A stretch of 64,000 bases of DNA from Buchnera aphidicola (Periphyllus koelreuteriae) (GCF_039360445.1 NZ_CP134981.1:317280-381279); one strand, 5' to 3'; counted from the stretch's first letter, positions 1 through 10,297 are shown. Program-made: numbers and translations. Notes: generated by a model from the letters alone, not told the origin.

Positions 1-76
1 ACATTAAAAATAAAAATTATATATAAAGAATATATAATAAAATTTTATAATATATATTGTATAAAAAGGAAAAAAA

Positions 77-1729
77 ATGTTTAATTATAAAAAAAATAAA
101 AATTTTATATTTAAAATAATTAATAAAGATTTAAAAAAAAAAAAAATTAAACAAGTACATACTAGATTTCCTCCAGAACCAAATGGATTTCTTCATATTG
201 GTCATGCTAAATCTATATGTTTAAATTTTGAAATTGCCAAAATATATAATGGAAAATGTAATTTAAGATTTGATGATACTAATCCATCAACTGAAAAAAA
301 AAATTATGTTAAATCTATAAAAAAAAATATTAAATGGATGGGATATAAATGGAATAAAAAAATTTTTTATTCTTCTCAATATTTTAAAAAAATATATAAG
401 TATGCAATAAAATTAATTAAAAAAAAATTAGCTTATGTAGACAAATTATCTAAAAAAGAAATAAAAAAATATAGAGGAACATTAAAAAAAAAAGGAATAA
501 ATAGTCCATATAGAAGTCAATCAATAAAAAAAAATTTATATTTATTTAAACAAATGAAAAAAGGAAAATTTAAGGATGGAGAAGCATGTTTACGAGCAAA
601 AATAAATATGAAATCATTAAATATAACTATGAGAGATCCAGTTTTATATAGAGTAAAAAATATTCCTCATTATCGTACAAAAAATAAATGGTTTATATAT
701 CCAACATATGACTTTGGTCATTGTATTTCAGATACTATAGAGGGTATTACTCATTCATTATGTTCACTTGAATTTTTAAATAATAATGAATTATATCAAT
801 GGATTTTAAAAAAAATAAATATTAAAAAAAAACCAAAACAATATGAATTCTCTAGATTAAATTTAGAATATACAGTTCTTTCTAAAAGAAAATTAAAAAT
901 ATTAGTAAAAAAAAAAATTGTTGATGGATGGAAAGATCCTAGAATGCCTACAATTTCTGGTTTAAAAAATAGAGGATACACTCCTAAATCTATTAAAAAT
1001 TTTTGTAAAAAAATTGGAATTTCTAAAAAAAATAATTTAATTGAATTATCACTCTTAGAACATTGTATAAGAAATGATTTAAATTCAAAAACACCAAGAT
1101 TTATGGCTGTACTAAATCCAATAAAAATAATAATAACTAATATATCTGATAATTATAAAAAAAAAATAATTGTACCAAATCATCCATTATATCCAAATAT
1201 TGGAACACATAAAATTTATTTTAATAAAATAATATATATTGATAAATCAGATTTTAAAGAAAATTTTAGTTCTAAATATAGAAGATTATCTTTAAACAAA
1301 GAAGTAAGATTACGATATTCATATATAATTAAAGCAATAAAAATAAAAAAAGATAATAAAGGAAACATAAAAACAATATTTTGTACATACGATAAAGATA
1401 CATTAGGAAAAAAACCAAAAAATAGAAAAGTTAAAGGAGTAATACATTGGGTTTCAAAAAAATATTCTATTCCAGCTAAATTTCAATTATTTAAACCTAT
1501 ATTTACTATTAAAAATCCAGAAAATAAAAAAAAATATTTAAAATATATTAATAAAAAATCAATTAAAATTACAAATGGATTTATAGAAAAATGCTTTTTA
1601 AAAAAAAATAAATTTAATTCTATTCAGTTTGAACGAGAAGGATATTTTATAATTAATAAAAAAAATACAATAAAAAATAAAAAAATTACATTTAATAAAA
1701 TAGTATCTTTAAAAGGAAAAAATTATTAA
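77..1729 (+). CDS. glnS: Glutaminyl-tRNA synthetase
   Basis: Class I aminoacyl-tRNA synthetase that charges tRNA-Gln with glutamine in the cytosol. The 550 residues match the usual length (E. coli 554). The N-terminal block RFPPEPNGFLHIGHAKS carries the HIGH signature at residues 40-43. The block around residues 208-233 (YPTYDFGHCISDTIEGITHS) is diagnostic of GlnRS rather than GluRS. The KMSKS-type loop is VLSKRK at 267-272. The C-terminal anticodon-binding beta-barrels are present but very lysine and asparagine rich. The start is supported by an AAAGGA ribosome binding site at 66-70 and the conserved length. A TATAAT-like hexamer at 46-51 could be its -10 box, but such hexamers are common by chance here. 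Identification is secure. Confidence 0.97.
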   Translation: MFNYKKNKNFIFKIINKDLKKKKIKQVHTRFPPEPNGFLHIGHAKSICLNFEIAKIYNGKCNLRFDDTNPSTEKKNYVKSIKKNIKWMGYKWNKKIFYSSQYFKKIYKYAIKLIKKKLAYVDKLSKKEIKKYRGTLKKKGINSPYRSQSIKKNLYLFKQMKKGKFKDGEACLRAKINMKSLNITMRDPVLYRVKNIPHYRTKNKWFIYPTYDFGHCISDTIEGITHSLCSLEFLNNNELYQWILKKINIKKKPKQYEFSRLNLEYTVLSKRKLKILVKKKIVDGWKDPRMPTISGLKNRGYTPKSIKNFCKKIGISKKNNLIELSLLEHCIRNDLNSKTPRFMAVLNPIKIIITNISDNYKKKIIVPNHPLYPNIGTHKIYFNKIIYIDKSDFKENFSSKYRRLSLNKEVRLRYSYIIKAIKIKKDNKGNIKTIFCTYDKDTLGKKPKNRKVKGVIHWVSKKYSIPAKFQLFKPIFTIKNPENKKKYLKYINKKSIKITNGFIEKCFLKKNKFNSIQFEREGYFIINKKNTIKNKKITFNKIVSLKGKNY

Positions 1730-2065
1730 TAAATAAAATATTTTTTTTATAAAAAATTTATAAAAAAATTAAATTATTTGAAAAAATTTAAAAAATTTTT
1801 TAAAAAAAAAATGTTACAATTAAATTCTTGTAAAGAATTTAATTAAATTATTAAATATTTAATTTTAAAAATTTTATTTTGTTTTTTTTTTTTTTTTTTA
1901 TAAAAAAAATTAATATTTTTTAATATTAAATAATATATTTAAATTAATATATGTAAATAATGTAAAAATTAATAATTAAATTTAAAATTTTTAAAAATTA
2001 ATATATAGTGTAAAAATTTATAATTTTTTATAAAAAATTATTTTAAAAAATAAAGGAATAAATAA
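1730..2065. other. Gene-free gap between glnS and eno
   Basis: This 336-base stretch is almost pure A/T. I see no open frame of useful length, no RNA fold and no recognisable gene remnant. It holds a run of 18 T at 1882-1899. Near its right end are a TATAAT-like hexamer (about 2019-2024) and the AAAGGA ribosome binding site of eno. In E. coli pyrG lies directly upstream of eno, so the gap may be what is left after pyrG decayed; that is inference from gene order. Confidence 0.5.
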
Positions 2066-3382
2066 ATGTCTAAAATAATTAAAGTACATGGTAGAGAAAT
2101 TATTGATTCAAGAGGATATCCTTCAGTAGAAGCTGAAGTATATACTAATAATGGTTTTATTGGAAGAGCATCAGTTCCATCTGGTTCATCAAAAGGATCT
2201 CGAGAAGCAATTGAATTAAGAGATAAAGACAAAAATCGATTTTTTGGATATGGTGTAAAAAAATCTATTGACTTTATAAATAATATAATTAATAAAAATT
2301 TAATTCAAAAAGACTCTATAGATCAAAAAAATATTGATCAAATCATGATTGATATAGATGGAACAAAAAATAAATCTATTTTAGGAGCAAACACTATATT
2401 AGCTGTTTCTTTAGCTAATGCTAAAGTTGCTGCAATGTCTAAAAAAATTTATTTATTTGAACACATTTCAGATTTAAATAATTCTTCTAAAAAATATTCT
2501 ATGCCATTACCAATGATGAATATTATCAATGGAGGAAAACATGCAAATAATAATATAGATATACAAGAATTTATGATTCAACCCATTTCTGCTAAAAATT
2601 TTAAACATGCAGTTCAAATGGGTTGTGAAATTTTTTATAATTTATCAAAAATATTAAAAAAAAAAAAAATGAGCACTTCTGTTGGAGATGAAGGAGGATA
2701 CGCTCCAAATTTAAATTCTAATGAAGATGCAATTATTCTAATTTCAAAAGCAATTAAAAAATCAGGATATGTTTTTGGAAAAGATATAACTCTTGCTATA
2801 GATTGTGCAGCATCAGAATTTTATAATAAAAAATCTAAAAAATATTATTTAAAAGGAGAAAAAAAAATATATTCTTCAATAGAATTTACACAATATTTAA
2901 AAAAATTAACACAAAAATATCCAATTTTCTCTATTGAAGATGGTCAAGATGAATCAGATTGGAAAGGTTTCTTAAATCAAACTAAAATATTAGGAAACAA
3001 AATTCAAATAGTTGGAGATGATTTATTTGTAACAAATAAAAAAATTTTAGAAAAAGGAATAAATAATAAAATAGCAAATTCTATTTTAATTAAACCTAAT
3101 CAAATTGGAACGTTAACAGAAACACTTCAAACTATTCAATTAGCTAAAAAAAATAATTATAATGTAATTATTTCTCATAGATCAGGAGAAACAGAAGATG
3201 TAACAATATCTGATTTAGCTGTAGGAACATCAGCTGGACAAATCAAAACAGGATCTTTAAGTCGAACAGATAGAATATCAAAATACAATCAATTAATTAG
3301 AATAGAGGAAAAATTAGGATATACTAAATCACCATATTATGGATCAAAAGAATTAATAATAAAAAATAATAATAAAAAATAA
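2066..3382 (+). CDS. eno: Enolase
   Basis: Interconverts 2-phosphoglycerate and phosphoenolpyruvate in glycolysis and, in many proteobacteria, sits in the RNA degradosome. The 438 residues are close to E. coli (432). The N terminus ([19 protein letters not shown]), the GDEGGYAPN block near residue 211, the metal ligand segments SIEDGQDE and VGDDLF, and the active-site segment SHRSGETED near residue 372 are all intact. The ATG is preceded by AAAGGA at a normal distance. It stands alone between two gaps, with a hairpin just after the stop. It is one of the best conserved proteins in the window. Confidence 0.98.
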   Translation: MSKIIKVHGREIIDSRGYPSVEAEVYTNNGFIGRASVPSGSSKGSREAIELRDKDKNRFFGYGVKKSIDFINNIINKNLIQKDSIDQKNIDQIMIDIDGTKNKSILGANTILAVSLANAKVAAMSKKIYLFEHISDLNNSSKKYSMPLPMMNIINGGKHANNNIDIQEFMIQPISAKNFKHAVQMGCEIFYNLSKILKKKKMSTSVGDEGGYAPNLNSNEDAIILISKAIKKSGYVFGKDITLAIDCAASEFYNKKSKKYYLKGEKKIYSSIEFTQYLKKLTQKYPIFSIEDGQDESDWKGFLNQTKILGNKIQIVGDDLFVTNKKILEKGINNKIANSILIKPNQIGTLTETLQTIQLAKKNNYNVIISHRSGETEDVTISDLAVGTSAGQIKTGSLSRTDRISKYNQLIRIEEKLGYTKSPYYGSKELIIKNNNKK

Positions 3383-3401
3383 TTATAAAAAATAAAAAAA
3401 A

Positions 3402-3445
3402 GTAGTAAAATAATATATTTATTAAAATATATCATATTTTACTAC
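3402..3445 (+). terminator. Hairpin downstream of eno, probable terminator
   Basis: An 11-base perfect inverted repeat (GTAGTAAAATA at 3402-3412 and its complement at 3435-3445) begins 20 bases after the eno stop codon. The plus-strand tract after it is T-rich but interrupted (ATTTATATTATT), so termination may be weak. Read on the minus strand the hairpin is followed by a clean U run, but no minus-strand gene enters from that side. Confidence 0.5.
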
Positions 3446-3557
3446 ATTTATATTATTAAAATAAAAAAATTTTAACATAATTATATTTTTATTTGAATTA
3501 ATTAAAAATTTTTATTAATAATACTTATTATATAATAAATTAATTTAATAAAAATTT

Positions 3558-4472
3558 ATGAAAAAATATAAAAAAAATTTATTAATTATCGTAGATGGGA
3601 CTAATTATTTATATAGATCATATTTTGCATTTAAAAATTTTAAAAATAAAAAAGAAGAACCTATTGGTGTAATATATGGTACTTTAATTATGTTGAAAAA
3701 AATTTTTAATAAATATAATCCAAAAAAAATAATAATTGTTTTTGATCATAAAAAAAAAACATTTAGGAATAAAATATATAAAAAATATAAATCTAATAGA
3801 CAAAATATTCCATTAGATTTAAAAAAACAAATTAAAAATGTAAAAAAAATTATAAAATATATTGGAATTCCAATATTAAAAATACCTGGATTTGAAGCAG
3901 ACGATATTATTGGAACTTTATCTAAAAGATATTTCAAATATATAAAAAAAATATTAATATTAACTAATGATAAAGATATGACTCAATTAATAAATAAAAA
4001 TGTAAAAATATTAGATAATAATTCAAAAATTATAGGAAAAAAAGAAGTTATAAAAAAATATGGAGTAAAACCAAAATTAATTAAATATTTTTTAGCAATA
4101 GTAGGAGATCGTTCAGATAACATTCCTGGAATCCCAGGTATAGGAATAAAAACAACTCAAAAAATTTTAAAAAAATTTAAATCTTTAAAAGATATTTATA
4201 AAAATTTAAAAAAATTAAAATTTTTAAATATAAGAAATTCTATAAAACTTAAAAATATTTTTAAAAAAAATAAAAAAATTGCTTTTCTTTCATATTCTTT
4301 AACTAAAATTAAAACAAATATTAAAAATAAAAAATTAAATAAAAAATTTAAACTAAAAAAACCAAAATGTAAAAAAATATTTAAATATTTTAAAAAAAAT
4401 AATTTAAAAAAATTAAAACAATCTTTTAAAAATTCTAATTGGTTTAAAAAATTATTAAAAAAAAATATTTAA
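3558..4472 (+). CDS. polA: DNA polymerase I, 5'-3' exonuclease domain only
   Basis: The 304 residues correspond to the N-terminal 5' nuclease (flap endonuclease) domain of Pol I, which removes RNA primers and flaps in lagging-strand maturation and repair. Visible motifs are the metal-binding DGTNYLYRSYFAF near residue 14, FEADDIIGTL near 114, and the helix-hairpin-helix GDRSDNIPGIPGIGIKT near 190. The 3'-5' exonuclease and polymerase domains, about 600 residues in E. coli, are absent, and no remnant follows before engB. A stand-alone exonuclease PolA is known from other Buchnera genomes, so this is a fixed reduction rather than a recent break. Gap filling would then have to fall to Pol III. 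Confidence 0.93.
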   Translation: MKKYKKNLLIIVDGTNYLYRSYFAFKNFKNKKEEPIGVIYGTLIMLKKIFNKYNPKKIIIVFDHKKKTFRNKIYKKYKSNRQNIPLDLKKQIKNVKKIIKYIGIPILKIPGFEADDIIGTLSKRYFKYIKKILILTNDKDMTQLINKNVKILDNNSKIIGKKEVIKKYGVKPKLIKYFLAIVGDRSDNIPGIPGIGIKTTQKILKKFKSLKDIYKNLKKLKFLNIRNSIKLKNIFKKNKKIAFLSYSLTKIKTNIKNKKLNKKFKLKKPKCKKIFKYFKKNNLKKLKQSFKNSNWFKKLLKKNI

Positions 4473-4537
4473 ATTCATTTTTATATAAAAAAATTATTTT
4501 AAAAAATATATTAATATAAATAAAATTTATTAAGAAA

Positions 4538-5143
4538 TTAAATAAAATTTATATATAAATTATTTATAATTTTTTTTAATTTCAATATTCCAATTTTTTT
4601 AAAAGAAGAAAAAATTAAAATTTTTGCTTGAATATTTAAAGATAAAAGTTTTTTTTTCGCAATAAGATATTTTTCTTTTTTTAATGAATTATTAATTTTA
4701 TCAGATTTATTTAATAATATAATAATATTAATTTTTTTTTTTTTAAGTAATTTTATTATTTCTAAATCAATTTTTTTAAAAAAAAAATTTATATCTACTA
4801 ATATAATTACTCCAATTAAAAAAATTCTTGATAATAAATATTTTTTTACTTCATTAATCCATTTTAATTGTACTTTTTTTGAAAATTTAGAATAACCATA
4901 CCCTGGTAAATCAATAAATCTAAAACCATTATTTAATGTAAAAAAATTAATTAATTGAGTGCTTCCTGGATATTTACTAACTCGAGACATTTTTTTTTTA
5001 TTAGATAACACATTAATTAAAGTTGATTTTCCAGTATTAGAATATCCAATCAAAGCTATTTCATAACCAAAATGAATATTTATATCTTTTACAGAAGAAA
5101 AACTTTTTAAAAAAGAAAATGTATTAAAATTCAATATTTTCAT
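4538..5143 (-). CDS. engB: Ribosome biogenesis GTPase EngB (YihA/YsxC)
   Basis: TRAFAC-class GTPase needed for large-subunit assembly. The 201 residues carry the G1 loop GYSNTGKST at 33-41, the G3 motif DLPGYGYSKF near residue 77, and the G4 motif NKSD near 145. Both length and the GYGYSK signature are typical of EngB. It lies beside polA, as in E. coli, and is convergent with it. The start ATG is at the left end of conserved sequence, and the gene faces typA divergently across about 180 bases. Confidence 0.94.
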   Translation of the reverse strand: MKILNFNTFSFLKSFSSVKDINIHFGYEIALIGYSNTGKSTLINVLSNKKKMSRVSKYPGSTQLINFFTLNNGFRFIDLPGYGYSKFSKKVQLKWINEVKKYLLSRIFLIGVIILVDINFFFKKIDLEIIKLLKKKKINIIILLNKSDKINNSLKKEKYLIAKKKLLSLNIQAKILIFSSFKKIGILKLKKIINNLYINFI

Positions 5144-5344
5144 AAAAACCTTATAAAAAATGAATTATATATAATAAATTGTTAAAATATTTAAAAAAAA
5201 AAATTATAAAATACTGTTAAATTCTAATGAATGTATTATTATAAATAAATATTTTAAAAAATTATATCATAAAAATATTTATTTTTTGATAAATTTAAAA
5301 AATTTAATATATTAAAAAATTAAAAAATGGAAAAAATAAAAAAA

Positions 5345-7159
5345 ATGAATAAAAAAATTAGAAATATAGCAATTATTGCTCATGTTGATCATGGAAAAAC
5401 AACATTAATAGATAAATTGCTACAACAATCTGGAATATTTAAAAATCATGAAAAAAAAAAAGAAAGAGTAATGGATAGTAATGATTTAGAAAAAGAAAGA
5501 GGAATAACAATAACTTCTAAAAATACATCTATAATATGGAAAGAATATAAAATAAATATTGTAGACACTCCTGGTCATGCAGATTTTGGAGGTGAAGTAG
5601 AACGAGTTTTATCTATGGTAGATTCTGTTCTATTAGTTGTAGATGCTTTAGATGGACCAATGCCTCAAACTAGATTTGTAACAGAAAAATCTTTTAAATA
5701 TAATATTAATCCAATTTTAGTAGTAAATAAAGTAGATAGAAAAAATGCTAGACCAGATTGGGTTATAGATCAAGTATTTGATTTATTTATTAATTTAAAT
5801 GCAACAGATAAACAATTAGATTTTCCAATAATTTATACATCAGCTTTACTAGGAAAATCAGGTTATGATTATAAAAAATTAAAAAATAATATGACTCCTT
5901 TATTAAAATCTATAATTAAATATACACCAGCTCCAAAAAATAATGTTAAAAAAAAATTTAAAATGCAAATATCTCAATTAGATTATGATAATTATCTTGG
6001 GGTAATTGGAATAGGACGAATTCAATCAGGTTCAATTAAAATAAATAAACAAATTAAAGTGATAAATAATAAAGGAAAAAATTATTTTGGAAAAATAAAT
6101 AAAATATTAACATATGTTGGGTTAAAAAGAGTTAACACCGACACAGCAATATCAGGAGATATTATTGCAATTACAGGAATTAATAATATTAAAATTTCCG
6201 ATACAATATGTGATATTCAAAATAACATTCCATTACCAAAATTAAAAATAGATGAACCTACAGTAAAAATGTTTTTTTCAGTAAATTCTTCTCCTTTTTC
6301 AGGAAAAGAAGGAAAATATATTACATCTAGAAATATTTTAGAACGATTAAATAAAGAAAAAATACATAATGTAGCATTAAAAGTAGAAGAAACTAAAGAT
6401 TCTAGTGTATTTTGTGTTTCTGGAAGAGGAGAACTTCATTTATCTATTCTAATAGAAAATATGAGAAGAGAAGGATATGAATTAGAAGTATCTCGACCAA
6501 AAGTTATATTTAAAAAAATAAATAATATAAAACAAGAACCATTTGAAAATGTTGTTTTAGATATTGAAGAAAAAAATCAAGGAGTGATAATGAAATATTT
6601 AGGTGAAAGAAAAGGAGAAATAAAAAATATGATTTCAGATAATAAAGGAAGAGTAAGATTAGAATATGTTCTTTCTAGTAGAGCTCTTATTGGCTTTAGA
6701 TCTGAACTAACTAATATAACTTCTGGTACAGGTTTATTTTGTTCATCATTTAGTCATTATGAAAAATTATCTAATATTAATATTGGTCAAAGAAGAAATG
6801 GTGTATTAATTTCAAATAATACAGGATATGCTGTTGCTTTTGCATTATTTAATTTACAAGATCGAGGAAAATTATTTCTAGGTCACGGAGCTCATGTTTA
6901 TCAAGGTCAAATTATCGGCATGCATAGTAAATCTAATGATTTAACAGTTAATTGTTTATCTGGAAAAAAACTAACAAATATGAGAGCTTCAGGAACAGAT
7001 GAAGCAATTAATTTAATTAAACCTATAATTTTTACATTAGAACAAGCAATGAGCTTTATAAATGATGATGAATTAATAGAAATAACACCAAAATCTATTA
7101 GATTAAGAAAAAAATTTTTAACAGAAAATCAAAGAAAATGTGCATTTAGAAAAAAATAA
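5345..7159 (+). CDS. typA: Ribosome-associated GTPase TypA/BipA
   Basis: Translational GTPase related to EF-G that assists 50S assembly and stress adaptation. I chose the second in-frame ATG because it places MNKKIRNIAIIAHVDHGKTT exactly in register with the E. coli N terminus. An upstream ATG at 5327 would add six residues. The G1 loop AHVDHGKT, the switch region KERGITITSKNT, the G3 motif DTPGHADFGGE and the G4 motif NKVDR are intact. The EF-G-like domains III and V and the TypA-specific C-terminal domain (GTGLFCSSFSHYE onward) follow. The length of 604 matches the family. Confidence 0.96.
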   Translation: MNKKIRNIAIIAHVDHGKTTLIDKLLQQSGIFKNHEKKKERVMDSNDLEKERGITITSKNTSIIWKEYKINIVDTPGHADFGGEVERVLSMVDSVLLVVDALDGPMPQTRFVTEKSFKYNINPILVVNKVDRKNARPDWVIDQVFDLFINLNATDKQLDFPIIYTSALLGKSGYDYKKLKNNMTPLLKSIIKYTPAPKNNVKKKFKMQISQLDYDNYLGVIGIGRIQSGSIKINKQIKVINNKGKNYFGKINKILTYVGLKRVNTDTAISGDIIAITGINNIKISDTICDIQNNIPLPKLKIDEPTVKMFFSVNSSPFSGKEGKYITSRNILERLNKEKIHNVALKVEETKDSSVFCVSGRGELHLSILIENMRREGYELEVSRPKVIFKKINNIKQEPFENVVLDIEEKNQGVIMKYLGERKGEIKNMISDNKGRVRLEYVLSSRALIGFRSELTNITSGTGLFCSSFSHYEKLSNINIGQRRNGVLISNNTGYAVAFALFNLQDRGKLFLGHGAHVYQGQIIGMHSKSNDLTVNCLSGKKLTNMRASGTDEAINLIKPIIFTLEQAMSFINDDELIEITPKSIRLRKKFLTENQRKCAFRKK

Positions 7160-7164
7160 AAAAA

Positions 7165-7791
7165 TTATTTTTTTAATAAATTTTTAATTAATTTTTTATA
7201 TTTTATATTTTGATATTGAGTTAATAATTTTTCAGAATAAATAATAGATTGCAAATCAGAAATTGAATTTTTAAAATTATCATTTATGATTAAATAATCA
7301 TATTCTAAATAATGAATCATATCATTAAAAAAATTTTTCATTCTTCTTAATATTACCGATTTTTTATCTTGATTTCTATAATATAATCTATTTAATAATT
7401 CTTTCTTTGAAGGAGGTAACAAAAAAATACTTTTTGAAAAAGGAAATATTTTTTTAATTTGTTTTGAACCTTGCCAATCTATATCTAATAAAATATCTTT
7501 TTTTTTAATAAGAATTTTTTTAATTTTTTTTAAAGATGTTCCATAATAATTATTGAAAACTTTAGCATATTCTAAAAATTTATTTTTTTTAATCATATAT
7601 TTAAATTTTTTTTTAGATATAAAATAATAATCTAATTTATTTTTTTCTTTAGATCTAATTTTTCTAGTAGTATAAGAAATAGATTTTGTTATATTTATTT
7701 TTTTTTCTTTTTTTAAAAAATATTTTATTAAACTAGATTTTCCTACACCACTTGGTGCAGAAATAACAAAAATGTTTCCTTGATTAATCAT
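7165..7791 (-). CDS. gmk: Guanylate kinase
   Basis: Phosphorylates GMP to GDP with ATP. The 208 residues match E. coli (207). The P-loop is SAPSGVGKSS at about 11-20. The GMP-binding segment SYTTRKIRSKE and the block LLDIDWQGSKQIKKIFP are conserved, and FLLPPSKKELLNRL precedes the lid. It is convergent with typA, with only five bases between the stops. Buchnera depends on host-supplied or salvaged purines, so a nucleotide kinase is expected to be kept. Confidence 0.96.
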   Translation of the reverse strand: MINQGNIFVISAPSGVGKSSLIKYFLKKEKKINITKSISYTTRKIRSKEKNKLDYYFISKKKFKYMIKKNKFLEYAKVFNNYYGTSLKKIKKILIKKKDILLDIDWQGSKQIKKIFPFSKSIFLLPPSKKELLNRLYYRNQDKKSVILRRMKNFFNDMIHYLEYDYLIINDNFKNSISDLQSIIYSEKLLTQYQNIKYKKLIKNLLKK

Positions 7792-7965
7792 AATTAATTT
7801 ATATACTCAAAAATGTTTAAGATTTTTAAAAAAATATAATTTATATATTTAAAAAAATAATAATTTTTAAAATTTAATTTATATTTTTATAATATTTATA
7901 TATTTTAAAAATTTAATTTTAAAAATATAATTTTTAAATATATAAATATTAATTAATTTAATTAA

Positions 7966-8931
7966 TTATAATAAATTTTTAAAATAAAAATTATTAATTT
8001 TATAAATATTATGTATTTTAAATACACAATTTAATACTACTTGAACATATGTTATTTTATTTATTATTACTGAAGATAATAATATTCCTTTTTTTATCCA
8101 AGATCTTTTAATCTTAACATATACAAAATTTCCAGGAGAAAATATACTACTTGTAGAATTTTCATCTCTACAATATAAACTAGATAAAATATTTTTATTA
8201 AGATTTTTATATTTAATTTTTGAAATATTTTCTTGACCAATATAACATCCTTTATTAAAATCTATAGATTTTTTAAATTTATCTAAATTAATTTCTTGAG
8301 GAAAAAAAAGTAATGAAGTTTTTTTTTCAATAATGGGTATATTTTTTTTAATATGTATAAATAAAATTTTTTTTTCATCATTTAAAAAATTAAATTTTAT
8401 AAATTTATTTTTTAAAAAATCTAAATTTTTATTAAAAGAAATTAATAAAAAAATTTTTTTTAAAAAATTTAAAAAAATAATAGTTATATTTTTTTTATGA
8501 ATTACTGGATTTTTTTTATTTGGTAAAACTTTAAAAAATTTTTTTAATTGAATATAAGAAGATTTTTTGAATATTCCTAACAAATAACATTTATTATATT
8601 TTTTTATTTTTACATTAAAAAAAACTGAATATTTTTTCATAGCTTGTATTTGAACATCACATATACTTTTTCTTAATATATAAAAATAATTATTATTTTT
8701 TTTAAAAATAATTAATGTACTTATAATTCTTCCTTGATAGTTACAATGACCACAAAAAATATATTTATTTTCTTTTAAAAAATTTATATTAGAAGTAATT
8801 TGATTTTGTAAATATTTTTTTGAATCTTTTCCTGAAATTTTAACTATATTCCAATTATTTAAATTAAAAATAGAAAATAATTTTTTTTTTACAGAATATA
8901 TTTTATTTTTTTTTAAAATTATTTTTTTCAT
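7966..8931 (-). CDS. ygfZ: Folate-binding Fe-S cluster/tRNA modification factor YgfZ
   Basis: Member of the GcvT-like YgfZ family, folate-binding proteins that support maturation or repair of Fe-S enzymes such as MiaB. The diagnostic motif KGCYIGQE is intact at residues 227-234. The N-terminal part (WNIVKISGKDSKKYLQNQITSNI) also matches the family. The length is 321 residues (E. coli 326). It is oriented divergently from prfB across about 255 gene-free bases. Its retention fits with miaB, whose Fe-S clusters it is thought to serve, 4.5 kb away. Confidence 0.9.
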   Translation of the reverse strand: MKKIILKKNKIYSVKKKLFSIFNLNNWNIVKISGKDSKKYLQNQITSNINFLKENKYIFCGHCNYQGRIISTLIIFKKNNNYFYILRKSICDVQIQAMKKYSVFFNVKIKKYNKCYLLGIFKKSSYIQLKKFFKVLPNKKNPVIHKKNITIIFLNFLKKIFLLISFNKNLDFLKNKFIKFNFLNDEKKILFIHIKKNIPIIEKKTSLLFFPQEINLDKFKKSIDFNKGCYIGQENISKIKYKNLNKNILSSLYCRDENSTSSIFSPGNFVYVKIKRSWIKKGILLSSVIINKITYVQVVLNCVFKIHNIYKINNFYFKNLL

Positions 8932-9186
8932 AAAGTTTCTTTAAATAAAAATTTTTAAAATTTTTTAAAATTTATATATTAAAAAATAGAAGAATAAATA
9001 ATATATTAAAAATTCATTATTTAAAAGAAATTTTTATTATAAATTTTAAAATATATAAAATATTTTAAAATTATTTAAATAAAATATATTAAATTTTTAA
9101 TTTTATTTAATTAAAATCTATATAATATGTAAATATTTTTCAATAAAATAATTTATACTATAAAATTTAAATAAGTGATAAAGTAA

Positions 9187-10285
9187 ATGAAAAAAATAAA
9201 ATACATTTTAGAAAAAATATTAAAATATACAAAAATAAATAAAAAACTTAGGAAATATCTTTGAATTAAAAAAAATAAAAAGAAAATTTTTAGAAATCAA
9301 TATAAAGTTAGAAAATAAAAAAAAATGGAATAATTTTAATTATATAAAAAAATATAATAAAAAAAAAAAAAAATTATTTAAAAAAATTTATTTATTAAAA
9401 TATATTAAAAATAAAATTAAAGAAAATAAAAATTTATTAAAATTATCTCTTGAATTATCAGATGTATCTCTTTTAAAAGATATACAAAATTCACTTAAAA
9501 AAATTAAAAAAAAAATTAATTATTTAAAATTTAAAAATATGTTTATTAAAAAAATAGATAAAAAAAATTGTTATCTTGAAATTCAATCAGGTTCAGGAGG
9601 AATAGATTCTCAAGATTGGTCAAAAATTTTATTAAAAATGTATTTAAATTGGACATATAAAAAAAAATTTAAAACACAAATAATTAATATCATACATGAT
9701 GAATTGAATGGAATTAAATCTGCAACAATTAAAATTAAAGGAAAATATGCTTTTGGTTGGTTAAGAACAGAATCAGGAATACATAGATTAGTAAGAAAAA
9801 GCCCATTTAATTCAGAAAACAAAAGACATACTTCATTTAGCTCAGTATATATATATCCAATTATTAAAAAAAAAAATATTAATGAAATAAAAAAATCTGA
9901 TTTAAAAATAGATGTATATAAATCATCTGGTTCAGGTGGTCAACATGTAAATAAAACAGAATCTGCTGTTCGAATTAAACATATTCCAACAGGAATTGTT
10001 GTTCAATGTCAAAATAATAGATCTCAACATAAAAATAAAAAACAAGCAATACAACAAATCAAATCTAAAATATTAAATATTGAAATAAAACAAAAAAAAA
10101 AAGAAAAAAAAGAAATTGATAAAAAAAAATATGAAATTAAATGGGGAAATCAAATTAGATCATACATATTAGATGATTCTAGAATCAAAGATTTAAGAAC
10201 AGGTTTAGAAACTAAAAATATACACAATTTTTTAAATGGAAAAATTGATAAATTCATAAAAAAAAGTTTAAAATTAGGATTTTAA
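9187..10285 (+). CDS. prfB: Peptide chain release factor 2, with programmed +1 frameshift
   Basis: RF2 recognises UGA and UAA stops and triggers peptide release. Reading starts at ATG 9187, reaches an in-frame TGA at codon 26 (9262-9264), and continues in the +1 frame from 9263 to the TAA ending at 10285. The joined product is 365 residues, exactly the E. coli length. In that numbering the stop-recognition tripeptide SPF is at 205-207 and the catalytic GGQ at 250-252, the same positions as in E. coli. I translated the 92 codons between the shift site and residue 118 by eye and found no stop, although the tract includes a run of 13 or more A. prfB-lysS adjacency is conserved. Confidence 0.95.
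9250..9264 (+). promoter_or_regulatory. RF2 programmed +1 frameshift signal
   Basis: The element reads AGGAAATATCTTTGA: a Shine-Dalgarno-like AGGA, then the slippery CTT and the UGA stop, with the same spacing as the E. coli AGGGGGTATCTTTGA. When RF2 is scarce the ribosome pauses at UGA and slips from CUU to UUU, giving autoregulation. The anti-SD match here is shorter (AGGA instead of AGGGGG) and the base after the stop is A rather than C, so efficiency may differ. Confidence 0.93.
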
Positions 10286-10297
10286 AAAAAAAAAAAA

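Noticed and set aside
1882..1899. T18 run as a rho-independent terminator of glnS
   Set aside because: No GC-containing or stable stem precedes it and it is about 150 bases past the stop; such runs are expected in this composition.
9539..10285. Short 248-residue release factor starting at ATG 9539
   Set aside because: The upstream frameshift site and N-terminal domain are present; this is the C-terminal part of RF2.
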